Below are positions 24,149-32,018 of a DNA stretch of 40,064 nucleotides, one piece after another. Each line of letters begins with the position of its first letter. Positions within the stretch are counted from its first letter, which is position 1. The notes under the pieces were generated by a model, which saw only the letters and a list, made by a program, of their open reading frames with translations, was not told the origin of the DNA and searched no databases. The DNA lies in assembly GCF_042433055.1 (NCBI RefSeq), contig NZ_JBHLWB010000011.1:1-40064 (forward strand), in the 5' to 3' direction. This stretch comes from Gallibacterium trehalosifermentans. Its GTDB lineage: Bacteria > Pseudomonadota > Gammaproteobacteria > Enterobacterales > Pasteurellaceae. Both the position numbers and the translations under genes were made by a program.

Positions 24149-25522
24149 ATGTCTGAAAGTTTTGTACATGCCGCCTATATTATTGCTGCGGTATTATTCA
24201 TCATGAGTTTGGCTGGATTATCTAAACATGAAACTGCCAAAGCGGGGTGTTGGTATGGCATTGTGGGAATGGGCATCGCTTTATTCACCACCGTATTTGG
24301 ACCACATACCCATGGACAAACTTTGATCATCATTGCGATGGTTATTGGGGCGATTTTAGGTATTCGTAAAGCCTTAAAAGTTGAAATGACAGAAATGCCC
24401 GAGTTAGTGGCGTTGTTACATAGCTTTGTTGGTTTAGCCGCGGTATTAGTCGGTTTTAATAGTTATCTTTCTCACGATATTACGGATCCAACTTTAGCAA
24501 ATATTCACAATGTTGAAGTCTTTTTAGGCGTATTTATTGGTGCAGTAACCTTTACTGGTTCTATAGTTGCATTTGGTAAGCTACGGGGGATTATCAACTC
24601 AAAAGCATTAATGTTGCCACATCGTCATAAATTGAATTTATTGGCATTAGTTGTTTCTTTCTTATTAATGCTTTGCTTCTTGAATTCACCTACATTATTG
24701 CCACTTTTATTAATGACAGTGATTGCATTAGTCTTTGGTTGGCATTTAGTAGCCTCTATTGGTGGTGCGGATATGCCTGTTGTAGTGTCTATGTTGAATT
24801 CTTATTCTGGCTGGGCAGCAGCGGCGGCAGGCTTTATGTTAAGTAATGACTTATTAATCGTTACAGGAGCATTAGTTGGTTCATCGGGTGCAATCTTGTC
24901 ATATATCATGTGTCGTGCAATGAATCGTTCGTTTATCAGTGTTATTGCTGGTGGATTTGGGAATGATGTCGTTGCGAAAAGTGATGAGGAACAAGGTGAA
25001 TATCGTGAAGTGAAAGCGGAAGAAGTTGCCGAAATGTTGAAGAATGCCAATTCAGTAATTATTACCCCAGGATATGGTATGGCGGTTGCTCAAGCACAAT
25101 ATCCTGTAGCAGATATTACGCAAAAATTACGTGAAAAAGGCGTGAATGTTCGTTTTGGTATTCACCCTGTTGCGGGGCGTTTACCTGGGCATATGAATGT
25201 TTTATTAGCGGAAGCAAAAGTGCCTTATGACATTGTATTAGAAATGGACGAAATCAATGATGATTTTGCTGATACAGATGTGGTATTGGTGATTGGGGCA
25301 AATGATACTGTTAACCCAGCTGCGCAAGATGATCCAAGTAGCCCTATTGCGGGTATGCCAGTATTAGAAGTTTGGAAAGCACAAAATGTTGTGGTTTTCA
25401 AACGTTCAATGAACACAGGATATGCAGGGGTACAAAATCCATTATTCTTTAAAGACAATACGCAAATGTTATTTGGCGATGCAAAAGAAAGCGTGGATAA
25501 TATCTTAAAAGCATTAAATTAA
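24149..25522 (+). CDS. pntB: NAD(P) transhydrogenase beta subunit
   Basis: The 457-aa beta subunit. Residues ~1-265 contain about nine membrane helices forming the proton channel (VHAAYIIAAVLFIMSLAGLS, TVFGPHTHGQTLIIIAMVIG, GGADMPVVVSMLNSYSGWAAAAAGF). The C-terminal domain III binds NADP(H): ITPGYGMAVAQAQYPVADI near residue 308, FGIHPVAGRLPGHMNVLLAEA, GANDTVNPAAQDDPSSPIAGMP, and FKRSMNTGYAGVQNPLF. All match the family closely. An AAGGAG ribosome binding site begins in the pntA stop region, and a strong terminator follows 12 bp after the stop, so pntAB is a two-gene operon. Confidence 0.97.
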   Translation: MSESFVHAAYIIAAVLFIMSLAGLSKHETAKAGCWYGIVGMGIALFTTVFGPHTHGQTLIIIAMVIGAILGIRKALKVEMTEMPELVALLHSFVGLAAVLVGFNSYLSHDITDPTLANIHNVEVFLGVFIGAVTFTGSIVAFGKLRGIINSKALMLPHRHKLNLLALVVSFLLMLCFLNSPTLLPLLLMTVIALVFGWHLVASIGGADMPVVVSMLNSYSGWAAAAAGFMLSNDLLIVTGALVGSSGAILSYIMCRAMNRSFISVIAGGFGNDVVAKSDEEQGEYREVKAEEVAEMLKNANSVIITPGYGMAVAQAQYPVADITQKLREKGVNVRFGIHPVAGRLPGHMNVLLAEAKVPYDIVLEMDEINDDFADTDVVLVIGANDTVNPAAQDDPSSPIAGMPVLEVWKAQNVVVFKRSMNTGYAGVQNPLFFKDNTQMLFGDAKESVDNILKALN

Positions 25523-25533
25523 TTTTTACCTTT

Positions 25534-25560
25534 AGAGGCTGTTTCAACAGCCTCTTTTCT
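25534..25560 (+). terminator. Terminator after pntAB
   Basis: AGAGGCTGT and ACAGCCTCT (25534-25542 with 25547-25555) form a stem with a TTCA loop and are followed by TTTTCT. Confidence 0.88.
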
Positions 25561-25619
25561 TTTATTCAAGGCTAATTAAAATACAATAGATCCTATTTAT
25601 TTCCTTCTTTGGCTTTTTC

Positions 25620-25639
25620 TTACCGCTAAAATGTGGTAA
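25620..25639. promoter_or_regulatory. Operator-like inverted repeat upstream of dapD
   Basis: TTACCGC and GTGGTAA flank TAAAAT, about 40 bp before the dapD start. The arms pair over 7 bp with one G-T. TAAAAT could be a -10 box, in which case the repeat would cover it. The regulator is unknown. Confidence 0.3.
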
Positions 25640-25678
25640 AACTACATTCTTTTTTGAGTATTTCATTTAGGGAAGATC

Positions 25679-26506
25679 ATGTCAAACTTACAACAAATTA
25701 TTGAAAATGCGTTTGAAAGACGTGCAGAAATTACCCCAACAACTGTAGATGCAGAAACTAAAGCAGCAGTAGAGCAAGTGATTCAAGATCTTGATAGTGG
25801 GAAACGTCGTGTAGCAGAAAAAGTGAACGGCGAATGGGTAGTTAATCAATGGTTAAAAAAAGCAGTATTGCTCTCATTCCGTATTCATGATAACCAAGTA
25901 ATGGAAAGTTGTGAAACGAAATATTATGACAAAGTACCAATGAAATTTGCTAATTACGATGAAGCACGTTTTAAACAAGAAGGTTTTCGTGTGGTTCCGC
26001 CAGCAGCAGTACGCCAAGGCGCATTTATTGCTAAAAATACAGTATTAATGCCATCTTATGTCAATATTGGTGCTTATGTTGATGAAGGAACAATGGTTGA
26101 TACTTGGGCAACAGTTGGCTCTTGTGCACAAATTGGTAAAAATGTACACCTTTCTGGTGGTGTTGGCATTGGTGGTGTATTAGAACCATTACAAGCTAAT
26201 CCAACAATTATTGAGGATAACTGTTTTATCGGTGCTCGTTCAGAAATTGTAGAGGGGGTGATTGTTGAAGAAGGTTCTGTAATTTCAATGGGCGTCTTTA
26301 TTGGACAAAGTACCAAAATCTACGATCGTGAAACAGGTGAAATTCATTATGGTCGCGTGCCAGCAGGTTCAGTTGTTGTTTCAGGCAGCTTACCAAGTAA
26401 AGATGGTTCTCATAGTTTGTATTGTGCAGTTATCGTGAAAAAAGTCGATGCAAAAACCCTTGGAAAAGTGGGTATTAATGAATTATTAAGAACGATTGAT
26501 GAATAG
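25679..26506 (+). CDS. dapD: Tetrahydrodipicolinate N-succinyltransferase
   Basis: A 275-aa enzyme of the succinylase branch of lysine and diaminopimelate synthesis; it transfers succinyl from succinyl-CoA to tetrahydrodipicolinate in the cytoplasm. The N-terminal helical domain (LQQIIENAFERRAEITP) is followed by the left-handed beta-helix made of hexapeptide repeats: VLMPSYVNIGAYVDEGTMVDTWATVGSCAQIG and later IIEDNCFIGARSEIVEGVIVEEGSVISMGVFIG, here seen in consecutive blocks. The C terminus SGSLPSKDGSHSLYCAVIVKKVD is conserved. It is a single-gene unit with terminators on both sides. GGGAAG just before the ATG is the ribosome binding site. Confidence 0.97.
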   Translation: MSNLQQIIENAFERRAEITPTTVDAETKAAVEQVIQDLDSGKRRVAEKVNGEWVVNQWLKKAVLLSFRIHDNQVMESCETKYYDKVPMKFANYDEARFKQEGFRVVPPAAVRQGAFIAKNTVLMPSYVNIGAYVDEGTMVDTWATVGSCAQIGKNVHLSGGVGIGGVLEPLQANPTIIEDNCFIGARSEIVEGVIVEEGSVISMGVFIGQSTKIYDRETGEIHYGRVPAGSVVVSGSLPSKDGSHSLYCAVIVKKVDAKTLGKVGINELLRTIDE

Positions 26507-26532
26507 TTTTATTGATTAATTTGTCTTAACCC

Positions 26533-26576
26533 AACCTATTTCTTGGCTTAAGAATAAGAAATAGGTTTATTTTTTT
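26533..26576 (+). terminator. Terminator after dapD
   Basis: A perfect 12-bp stem (26533-26544 with 26556-26567) is followed by TATTTTTTT. Confidence 0.87.
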
Positions 26577-26635
26577 AGGCTTAACGGCTAATAGAGTAAA
26601 TAAATTACTTATTAAATAGATATAAGGAGTTCAAA

Positions 26636-27154
26636 ATGAAAAAAACATTATTAGCAACTGTAGTATTAACCGCTTCGTTAGCATTAACTGGGTGTTTTGA
26701 TAAAGATACGAAAGAAGCTGTAACTAATGCAGCAACAGAAGTAAAAGATGCGGTAGCAGACAAAGTTGAAGATGTTAAAGAAGTTGCAGCTGAGAAAGTA
26801 GAGCAAGCAAAAGATGCCGCTGCAGAAGCAAAAGATGCGGTAGCAGACAAAGTTGAAGATGTTAAAGAAGTTGCAGCTGAGAAAGTAGAGCAAGCAAAAG
26901 ATGCCGCTGCAGCAGCAAAAGATGCGGTAGCAGACAAAGTTGAAGATGTTAAAGAAGCGACAGCTGAGAAAGTAGAGCAAGCAAAAGATGCGGTAGCAGA
27001 CAAAGTTGAAGATGTTAAAGAAGTTGCAGCTGAGAAAGTAGAGCAAGCAAAAGATGCTGCTGCAGAAGTAAAAGAGGCAGTAGCGGACAAAGTTGAAGAG
27101 GCATCAAAGGCTGTAGCAGATAAAGCAGCTGAATTAAAAAGCGAAACTAAATAA
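26636..27154 (+). CDS. Lipoprotein with tandem KDAVADKVEDVKE-type repeats
   Basis: A 172-aa secreted lipoprotein of unknown function. The signal peptide MKKTLLATVVLTASLALTGC ends in a clean lipobox LTGC with Cys20. The Asp at +3 after Cys is not in the +2 Lys/Asp retention position (+2 is Phe), so outer-membrane sorting is expected. Nearly all of the mature protein is a highly charged, Ala/Lys/Glu/Val-rich amphipathic helix or coiled coil built from 29-residue units (see repeat entry), without Cys, Trp or Tyr. This recalls LEA-like or apolipoprotein-like helices and some stress or envelope-spacer lipoproteins. AAGGAG lies 6 nt before the ATG. It stands alone between terminators. The opposite strand has long open frames, but only because of the repeat composition. 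Confidence 0.85.
   Translation: MKKTLLATVVLTASLALTGCFDKDTKEAVTNAATEVKDAVADKVEDVKEVAAEKVEQAKDAAAEAKDAVADKVEDVKEVAAEKVEQAKDAAAAAKDAVADKVEDVKEATAEKVEQAKDAVADKVEDVKEVAAEKVEQAKDAAAEVKEAVADKVEEASKAVADKAAELKSETK
26744..27070 (+). repeat. 87-bp tandem repeats inside the lipoprotein gene
   Basis: Four units begin with the codons for KDAVADKVEDVKE at 26744, 26831, 26918 and 26984. The first steps are exactly 87 bp (29 codons); the third unit is short by 21 bp (22 codons), all in frame. Copies 1 and 2 are almost identical in DNA, so copy number may vary by recombination or slippage. Confidence 0.92.
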
Positions 27155-27165
27155 TTGGTTTCAAT

Positions 27166-27188
27166 GACACCGTTATAGGTGTGTTTTT
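27166..27188 (+). terminator. First terminator after the lipoprotein gene
   Basis: ACACC and GGTGT (27167-27171 with 27178-27182) form a short stem with loop GTTATA, followed by a T-run at 27184-27188. Confidence 0.6.
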
Positions 27189-27209
27189 TATTTACTATTA
27201 TTAGCGATC

Positions 27210-27246
27210 AAAACCTCATACTCACTGTTAGTATGGGGTTTTCTTT
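27210..27246 (+). terminator. Second terminator after the lipoprotein gene
   Basis: AAAACCTCATAC pairs with GTATGGGGTTTT (27210-27221 with 27231-27242, one G-T pair), followed by CTTTTA. Confidence 0.65.
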
Positions 27247-27279
27247 TATATAAAAAAACAAGAAAAGTTTATATTTTCT

Positions 27280-27294
27280 TGAGAATGGTTCTCA
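27280..27294. promoter_or_regulatory. Fur-like palindrome upstream of gltB
   Basis: TGAGAATGGTTCTCA has perfect 6-bp arms and matches the Fur 7-1-7 pattern at 11 of 14 positions. It lies ~105 bp upstream of the gltB -35. GltB and GltD are Fe-S proteins, so iron control would make sense. It could also serve an unseen transcript. Confidence 0.4.
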
Positions 27295-27397
27295 TCTAAA
27301 CAAAGCGGTTTTTATTAATCGATTTATAAGAAAAATAGAAAAAAATAATATATAGATTAATGAAAAAACAAAAATAATAAAATTTATCAAAAATGCT

Positions 27398-27427
27398 TTG
27401 ACTATACTTTATTTTTTTTGGTATGTT
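27398..27427 (+). promoter_or_regulatory. Predicted gltBD promoter
   Basis: TTGACT (27398-27403) and TATGTT (27422-27427) are spaced by 18 bp. The start would be near 27434, leaving a ~48-nt leader before the gltB ATG. Confidence 0.6.
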
Positions 27428-27481
27428 CAAATTCCTCTAAATAAATAATAAAACAATAAACACAACATTAAGGAATCTATT

Positions 27482-30400
27482 ATGCTTTATAACAAAGATG
27501 AGGTTCGTGAGAACTGCGGCTTTGGCTTAATTGCACACCTTGAAAGTGAGCAGAGTCATAAGGTTGTGCGTACCGCTATATTAGGTTTATCTAGAATGCA
27601 ACATCGTGGTGCGGTGTTGTCTGATGGTAAAACTGGAGATGGTTGTGGATTGCATTTACAGATGCCAAAACGCTTTTTTCATTTTATTGCGGAAGAACAA
27701 GGGTTTAAATTAAATAAAAACTTTGGTGTTGGACAAATCTTTTTTCCAACAGATCCCGTTTTAATCGAACAATATAGTGCCATCATTAAAGAAGAACTAA
27801 CTAAAGAAACGTTAACTATTACGGCATGGCGTGATGTTGCGATTAATCCATCTGTCTTAGGATCTATTGCTGCGGCAAGTTTGCCTGCGATTAAACAAGT
27901 ATTTGTAAATGTTCCTGCTGGTTGGGGAATCAAAGATATGGAGCGTCGTCTATTTATGGCACGCCGTCGCATTGAGAATCGTATTGATCACCCAGATTTT
28001 TATATTTGTAGCTTTTCTAGTCAGATTATTATTTATAAAGGATTATGTATTCCAAAAGATCTGCCTAAATTCTATTTAGATTTAGCGGATTTACGCATGG
28101 AGAGTGGTATCTGTTTATTCCATCAACGTTTTTCAACTAATACCTTACCAAAATGGAAGTTAGCACAACCTTTTCGCTATTTAGCACATAATGGTGAAAT
28201 TAATACAATTTCAGGAAACCGAGCTTGGGCGAGAGCGCGTGCTTATAAATATCACACCCCATTAATTCCAGATCTGCAATCTATTGCGCCATTTGTGAAT
28301 GAAACAGGTTCGGACTCTAGTTCGTTAGATAATATGTTAGAGCTATTTGTGAATGGTGGTATGGACTTATTCCGTGCAATGCGTTTACTTATTCCACCTG
28401 CATGGCAACACAATCCAGATATGGACGATGACTTACGCGCTTTCTATGATTTTAATTCAATGCATATGGAACCATGGGACGGTCCAGCGGGAATTGTATT
28501 GAGTGATGGTCGTCATGTGGCTTGTAATTTAGATCGTAATGGTTTGCGTCCAGCACGTTATGTCATTACGCAAGATAAATTGATCACGATTGCCAGTGAA
28601 GTGGGGATTTGGGATTATGCACCTGATGAAGTTGTCGAAAAAGGACGTATAGGTCCAGGTGAATTATTAGTGATCGATACTGAGCATGGCAAATTAATTC
28701 ATTCACAAGAAATTGATAAAGAATTGAAAGAGCGCCACCCATATCGTGAATGGCTGAGTCGCAATGTACACCGTTTGATTCCATTTGAAAATATTCCAGA
28801 TGATCAAATTGGACAAGCAGAATTAAATGGTCAACAGCTACGTACTTATCAAAAACAATTTGCCTATGACAAAGAAGAGTTAGAAAGTTTAATTCGTGTA
28901 TTAGGTGAGAATGGACAAGAGGCGGTTGGCTCAATGGGTGATGATACGCCATTTGCAGTGCTTTCAACTCGTCCACGTGTGATTTATGATTATTTCCGTC
29001 AATATTTTGCTCAAGTAACCAATCCGCCAATCGATCCATTGCGTGAAGCGCACGTGATGAGTTTGAATACCAGTATTGGGCAAGAGATGAGCGTCTTCTT
29101 TGAAACAGAAGGAATGTCGCATCGTGTTAATTTTAAATCGCCAGTCTTGCTTTATTCTGATATGCAACAGTTATTGGGATTGCCGCAAGAGTATTATAAG
29201 CATCAAATTCTCGATGCAACTTATAACCCTCAAGAAGTTAGTTTAAAACAAGCGATTGAAGACTTAGCAACTCAAGCAGAAGAGGCGGCTCGCCAAGGTG
29301 CGGTATTAGTTGTTTTATCTGATCGTCAAATTGCAGAAAAACGTGTACCAATTCCAGCAGCACTGTCCGTTGGTGCGGTGCAACAACGTTTAGTGGAAAA
29401 GAATTTACGTTGTGATTCCAATATTATCGTTGAAACAGGTTCTGCTCGTAATCCACATCATTTTGCGGTGTTACTTGGTTTAGGGGCAACAGCTGTATAT
29501 CCATATTTGGCCTATGAAAGTTTAAGTGAGATGGTCGCCAATGGGGCAATCAATAAACCATTACGTACTGCACTGTTAAACTTCCGTAAAGGTATTGATA
29601 AAGGCTTATATAAAATTATTTCAAAAATGGGGATTTCAACCATTTCATCTTATCGTTGTGCCCATTTATTTGAAGCCGTTGGACTTAATAAAGAGATTGT
29701 TGAACTATGCTTTAAACGTATTACCTGTCGTATTGAGGGGGCTTCATTTGCGGATCTGGATAAAGATATGCAAGCGTTGCAACGTCAAGCATGGCGCTCA
29801 AGTGTTGCCTTACCGACAGGTGGTTTCCTTAAATATAAACCAGATGGTGAGTATCACGCTTATAACCCAGATGTGGTGAATTATTTGCAACAGGCAGTGA
29901 ATAGTGGTGATTACCAGATTTATCAAAAATATGCAGATACGGTGAATAAACGTCCAATCGCGACAATTCGTGATATGTTGCAGCTCAATTTGGATAAAAA
30001 TAAAGCCATTTCAGTGGATCAAGTTGAGCCAGCAGAAAATCTGTATAAACGTTTTGATACCGCAGCGATGAGTATTGGCGCATTAAGTCCAGAAGCCCAT
30101 GAAGCCTTAGCGACTGCAATGAACCGTTTAGGAGGGTATTCAAACTCTGGTGAGGGTGGTGAAGATCCTCGCCGTTATGGTACAGAACGTGTTTCTCGGA
30201 TTAAGCAAGTTGCATCGGGTCGTTTTGGCGTAACACCAGCGTACTTAATGAGTGCAGAAGTTATCCAAATTAAAGTGGCACAAGGCGCAAAACCAGGTGA
30301 GGGTGGACAATTACCAGGCGATAAAGTAACGCCATATATTGCACAGTTACGTTATGCCGTACCAGGTTCTACGTTAATTTCACCGCCACCACATCATGAT

Positions 30401-31948
30401 ATTTATTCGATTGAGGATTTGGCTCAATTAATTTTTGATTTAAAACAGATCAATCCGAAAGCCTTGATCTCGGTGAAATTAGTATCGTTACCTGGGGTGG
30501 GCACCATCGCAACAGGTGTAGCAAAAGCCTACGCTGATTTGATTACGATTGCTGGCTATGATGGTGGTACAGGGGCAAGTCCATTATCGAGTGTGAAATA
30601 TGCAGGCTCGCCTTGGGAATTAGGTTTAGCAGAAGCACAGCAAGCTTTGGTAGAAAATAACCTTCGTCATAAAGTACGGTTACAAGTTGATGGCGGATTA
30701 AAAACAGGCTTAGATGTGATCAAAGCAGCAATCTTAGGGGCTGAAAGTTTTGGTTTTGGGACAGGACCAATGATTGCGTTAGGTTGTCGTTATCTACGTA
30801 TCTGCCATCTCAATAATTGTGCAACTGGTATTGCAACTCAAGATGAAAAACTCAGAAATGAGCATTATCACGGCTTGCCAGAAAAAGCGATGAATTACTT
30901 TAAATTTATTGCACAAGATGTACGTGAATGGTTGGCTAAATTAGGCGTTGAGAAATTAACCGATCTGATTGGTCGTACTGATCTCCTTACAGTGATTGAG
31001 GGGCAAACTGCAAAACAACGTGGTTTAGATTTAAGTAAATTACTGTATGCGCCGCAAGTGCCAGCAGGAAGTGCAAGATATTGTACGCAAAGTAATCCAC
31101 CAATGGATAAAGGTTTGCTTAATAAAGCCATTTTAAAAGAGGTGGGTGATGCTTTTGATTATAATGATGAGCAACATCTTGATTTGACCTTTGATGTGAA
31201 TAATACCGACCGTTCGGTAGGAGCAACCTTGTCAGGTATGATTGCCAACAAATATGGCAATAATGGACACGCACGTAAAACGGTTGATATTCGCTTGAAT
31301 GGTACTGTTGGGCAAAGTTTTGGCGTATGGCTGGCTGGTGGGGTAAGTTTATATCTGACTGGCGATGCGAATGACTATGTTGGTAAAGGTATGGTTGGCG
31401 GTAAGATTGTAATTCGTCCGCATACAGGGGTGAGTTTCCAACCAGAGCTTTCTACGATTGCAGGAAATACCTGTCTTTATGGCGCAACGGGCGGTAGCTT
31501 ATTTGCTTCAGGGCGTGTTGGTGAGCGTTTTGCCGTACGTAATTCTGGTGCAACTGCGGTCGTTGAGGGAATTGGCGATAATGGTTGTGAATATATGACT
31601 GGAGGCGTGGTTTGTGTATTGGGTAAAACTGGTATCAATTTTGGTGCAGGTATGACGGGTGGTTTTGCTTATGTGCTGGATACTGACGGAAAATTCCGTA
31701 GCAGAATTAATCCTGAGTTAGTAGAAGGATTAGCTATTACTGATCTCCCAACTCACCAAGAACATTTACGCGGTTTATTAACTCGACATTATGATGAAAC
31801 ACATAGTCCGTTAGCGGAACGCATCTTGCATAATTGGGCTGATTATGCTGATAAATTTGTATTAGTGAAACCAAAAGCCAATGATGTAAATGCGTTATTA
31901 GGACATCAACGTCGTACCGTAAATGAACTCGGTGTCGTAACACAATAA
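27482..31948 (+). CDS. gltB: Glutamate synthase (NADPH) large subunit
   Basis: A 1488-aa GOGAT alpha chain that makes two glutamates from glutamine and 2-oxoglutarate. The N-terminal glutaminase domain starts after a short leader with the nucleophile Cys12 in ENCGFGL, and has RMQHRGA and the NTLPKWKLAQPFRYLAHNGEINT block. The FMN-binding synthase domain contains SNSGEGGEDPRRYGTER and GQLPGDKVTPYIAQLRYAVPG; the 3Fe-4S cysteines are in CRYLRICHLNNCATG. The C-terminal GXGXG beta-helix (GGKIVIRP, GNTCLYGATGG, GGVVCVLGKTG) is complete. Length is as expected. It is followed by gltD after a 70-nt gap with a hairpin. Confidence 0.97.
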   Translation: MLYNKDEVRENCGFGLIAHLESEQSHKVVRTAILGLSRMQHRGAVLSDGKTGDGCGLHLQMPKRFFHFIAEEQGFKLNKNFGVGQIFFPTDPVLIEQYSAIIKEELTKETLTITAWRDVAINPSVLGSIAAASLPAIKQVFVNVPAGWGIKDMERRLFMARRRIENRIDHPDFYICSFSSQIIIYKGLCIPKDLPKFYLDLADLRMESGICLFHQRFSTNTLPKWKLAQPFRYLAHNGEINTISGNRAWARARAYKYHTPLIPDLQSIAPFVNETGSDSSSLDNMLELFVNGGMDLFRAMRLLIPPAWQHNPDMDDDLRAFYDFNSMHMEPWDGPAGIVLSDGRHVACNLDRNGLRPARYVITQDKLITIASEVGIWDYAPDEVVEKGRIGPGELLVIDTEHGKLIHSQEIDKELKERHPYREWLSRNVHRLIPFENIPDDQIGQAELNGQQLRTYQKQFAYDKEELESLIRVLGENGQEAVGSMGDDTPFAVLSTRPRVIYDYFRQYFAQVTNPPIDPLREAHVMSLNTSIGQEMSVFFETEGMSHRVNFKSPVLLYSDMQQLLGLPQEYYKHQILDATYNPQEVSLKQAIEDLATQAEEAARQGAVLVVLSDRQIAEKRVPIPAALSVGAVQQRLVEKNLRCDSNIIVETGSARNPHHFAVLLGLGATAVYPYLAYESLSEMVANGAINKPLRTALLNFRKGIDKGLYKIISKMGISTISSYRCAHLFEAVGLNKEIVELCFKRITCRIEGASFADLDKDMQALQRQAWRSSVALPTGGFLKYKPDGEYHAYNPDVVNYLQQAVNSGDYQIYQKYADTVNKRPIATIRDMLQLNLDKNKAISVDQVEPAENLYKRFDTAAMSIGALSPEAHEALATAMNRLGGYSNSGEGGEDPRRYGTERVSRIKQVASGRFGVTPAYLMSAEVIQIKVAQGAKPGEGGQLPGDKVTPYIAQLRYAVPGSTLISPPPHHDIYSIEDLAQLIFDLKQINPKALISVKLVSLPGVGTIATGVAKAYADLITIAGYDGGTGASPLSSVKYAGSPWELGLAEAQQALVENNLRHKVRLQVDGGLKTGLDVIKAAILGAESFGFGTGPMIALGCRYLRICHLNNCATGIATQDEKLRNEHYHGLPEKAMNYFKFIAQDVREWLAKLGVEKLTDLIGRTDLLTVIEGQTAKQRGLDLSKLLYAPQVPAGSARYCTQSNPPMDKGLLNKAILKEVGDAFDYNDEQHLDLTFDVNNTDRSVGATLSGMIANKYGNNGHARKTVDIRLNGTVGQSFGVWLAGGVSLYLTGDANDYVGKGMVGGKIVIRPHTGVSFQPELSTIAGNTCLYGATGGSLFASGRVGERFAVRNSGATAVVEGIGDNGCEYMTGGVVCVLGKTGINFGAGMTGGFAYVLDTDGKFRSRINPELVEGLAITDLPTHQEHLRGLLTRHYDETHSPLAERILHNWADYADKFVLVKPKANDVNALLGHQRRTVNELGVVTQ

Positions 31949-31959
31949 TTTTCCATCGC

Positions 31960-31988
31960 ATCGCCTTAACTTTAATCATTAAGGCGAT
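31960..31988 (+). other. Intercistronic hairpin between gltB and gltD
   Basis: ATCGCCTTAA (31960-31969) and TTAAGGCGAT (31979-31988) are perfect 10-bp complements with a 9-nt loop. No T-run follows. It probably stabilises or adjusts the gltB/gltD message ratio. Confidence 0.55.
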
Positions 31989-32018
31989 CATTAAGACGAA
32001 TACAAGGAAAAATGAAGC

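Larger units (their letters stand above)
27155..27481. other. Intergenic region upstream of gltB
   Basis: The 327-bp gap holds two terminators for the lipoprotein gene, an 8-bp stem (CAAGAAAA/TTTTCTTG, 27259-27281), a Fur-like palindrome and the gltB promoter. No coding sequence is seen. The stretch 27300-27395 is very AT-rich and otherwise featureless. Confidence 0.6.

Noticed and set aside
26605..27090. Long minus-strand reading frame (161 aa, Ser/Ala/Thr-rich) opposite the lipoprotein gene
   Set aside because: It is a by-product of the repeated composition on the plus strand; the plus frame has a signal peptide, lipobox and ribosome binding site, the minus frame has none.
28584..29039. 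Minus-strand 151-aa reading frame inside gltB
   Set aside because: It lies entirely within a highly conserved gltB region in another frame and has no family resemblance.
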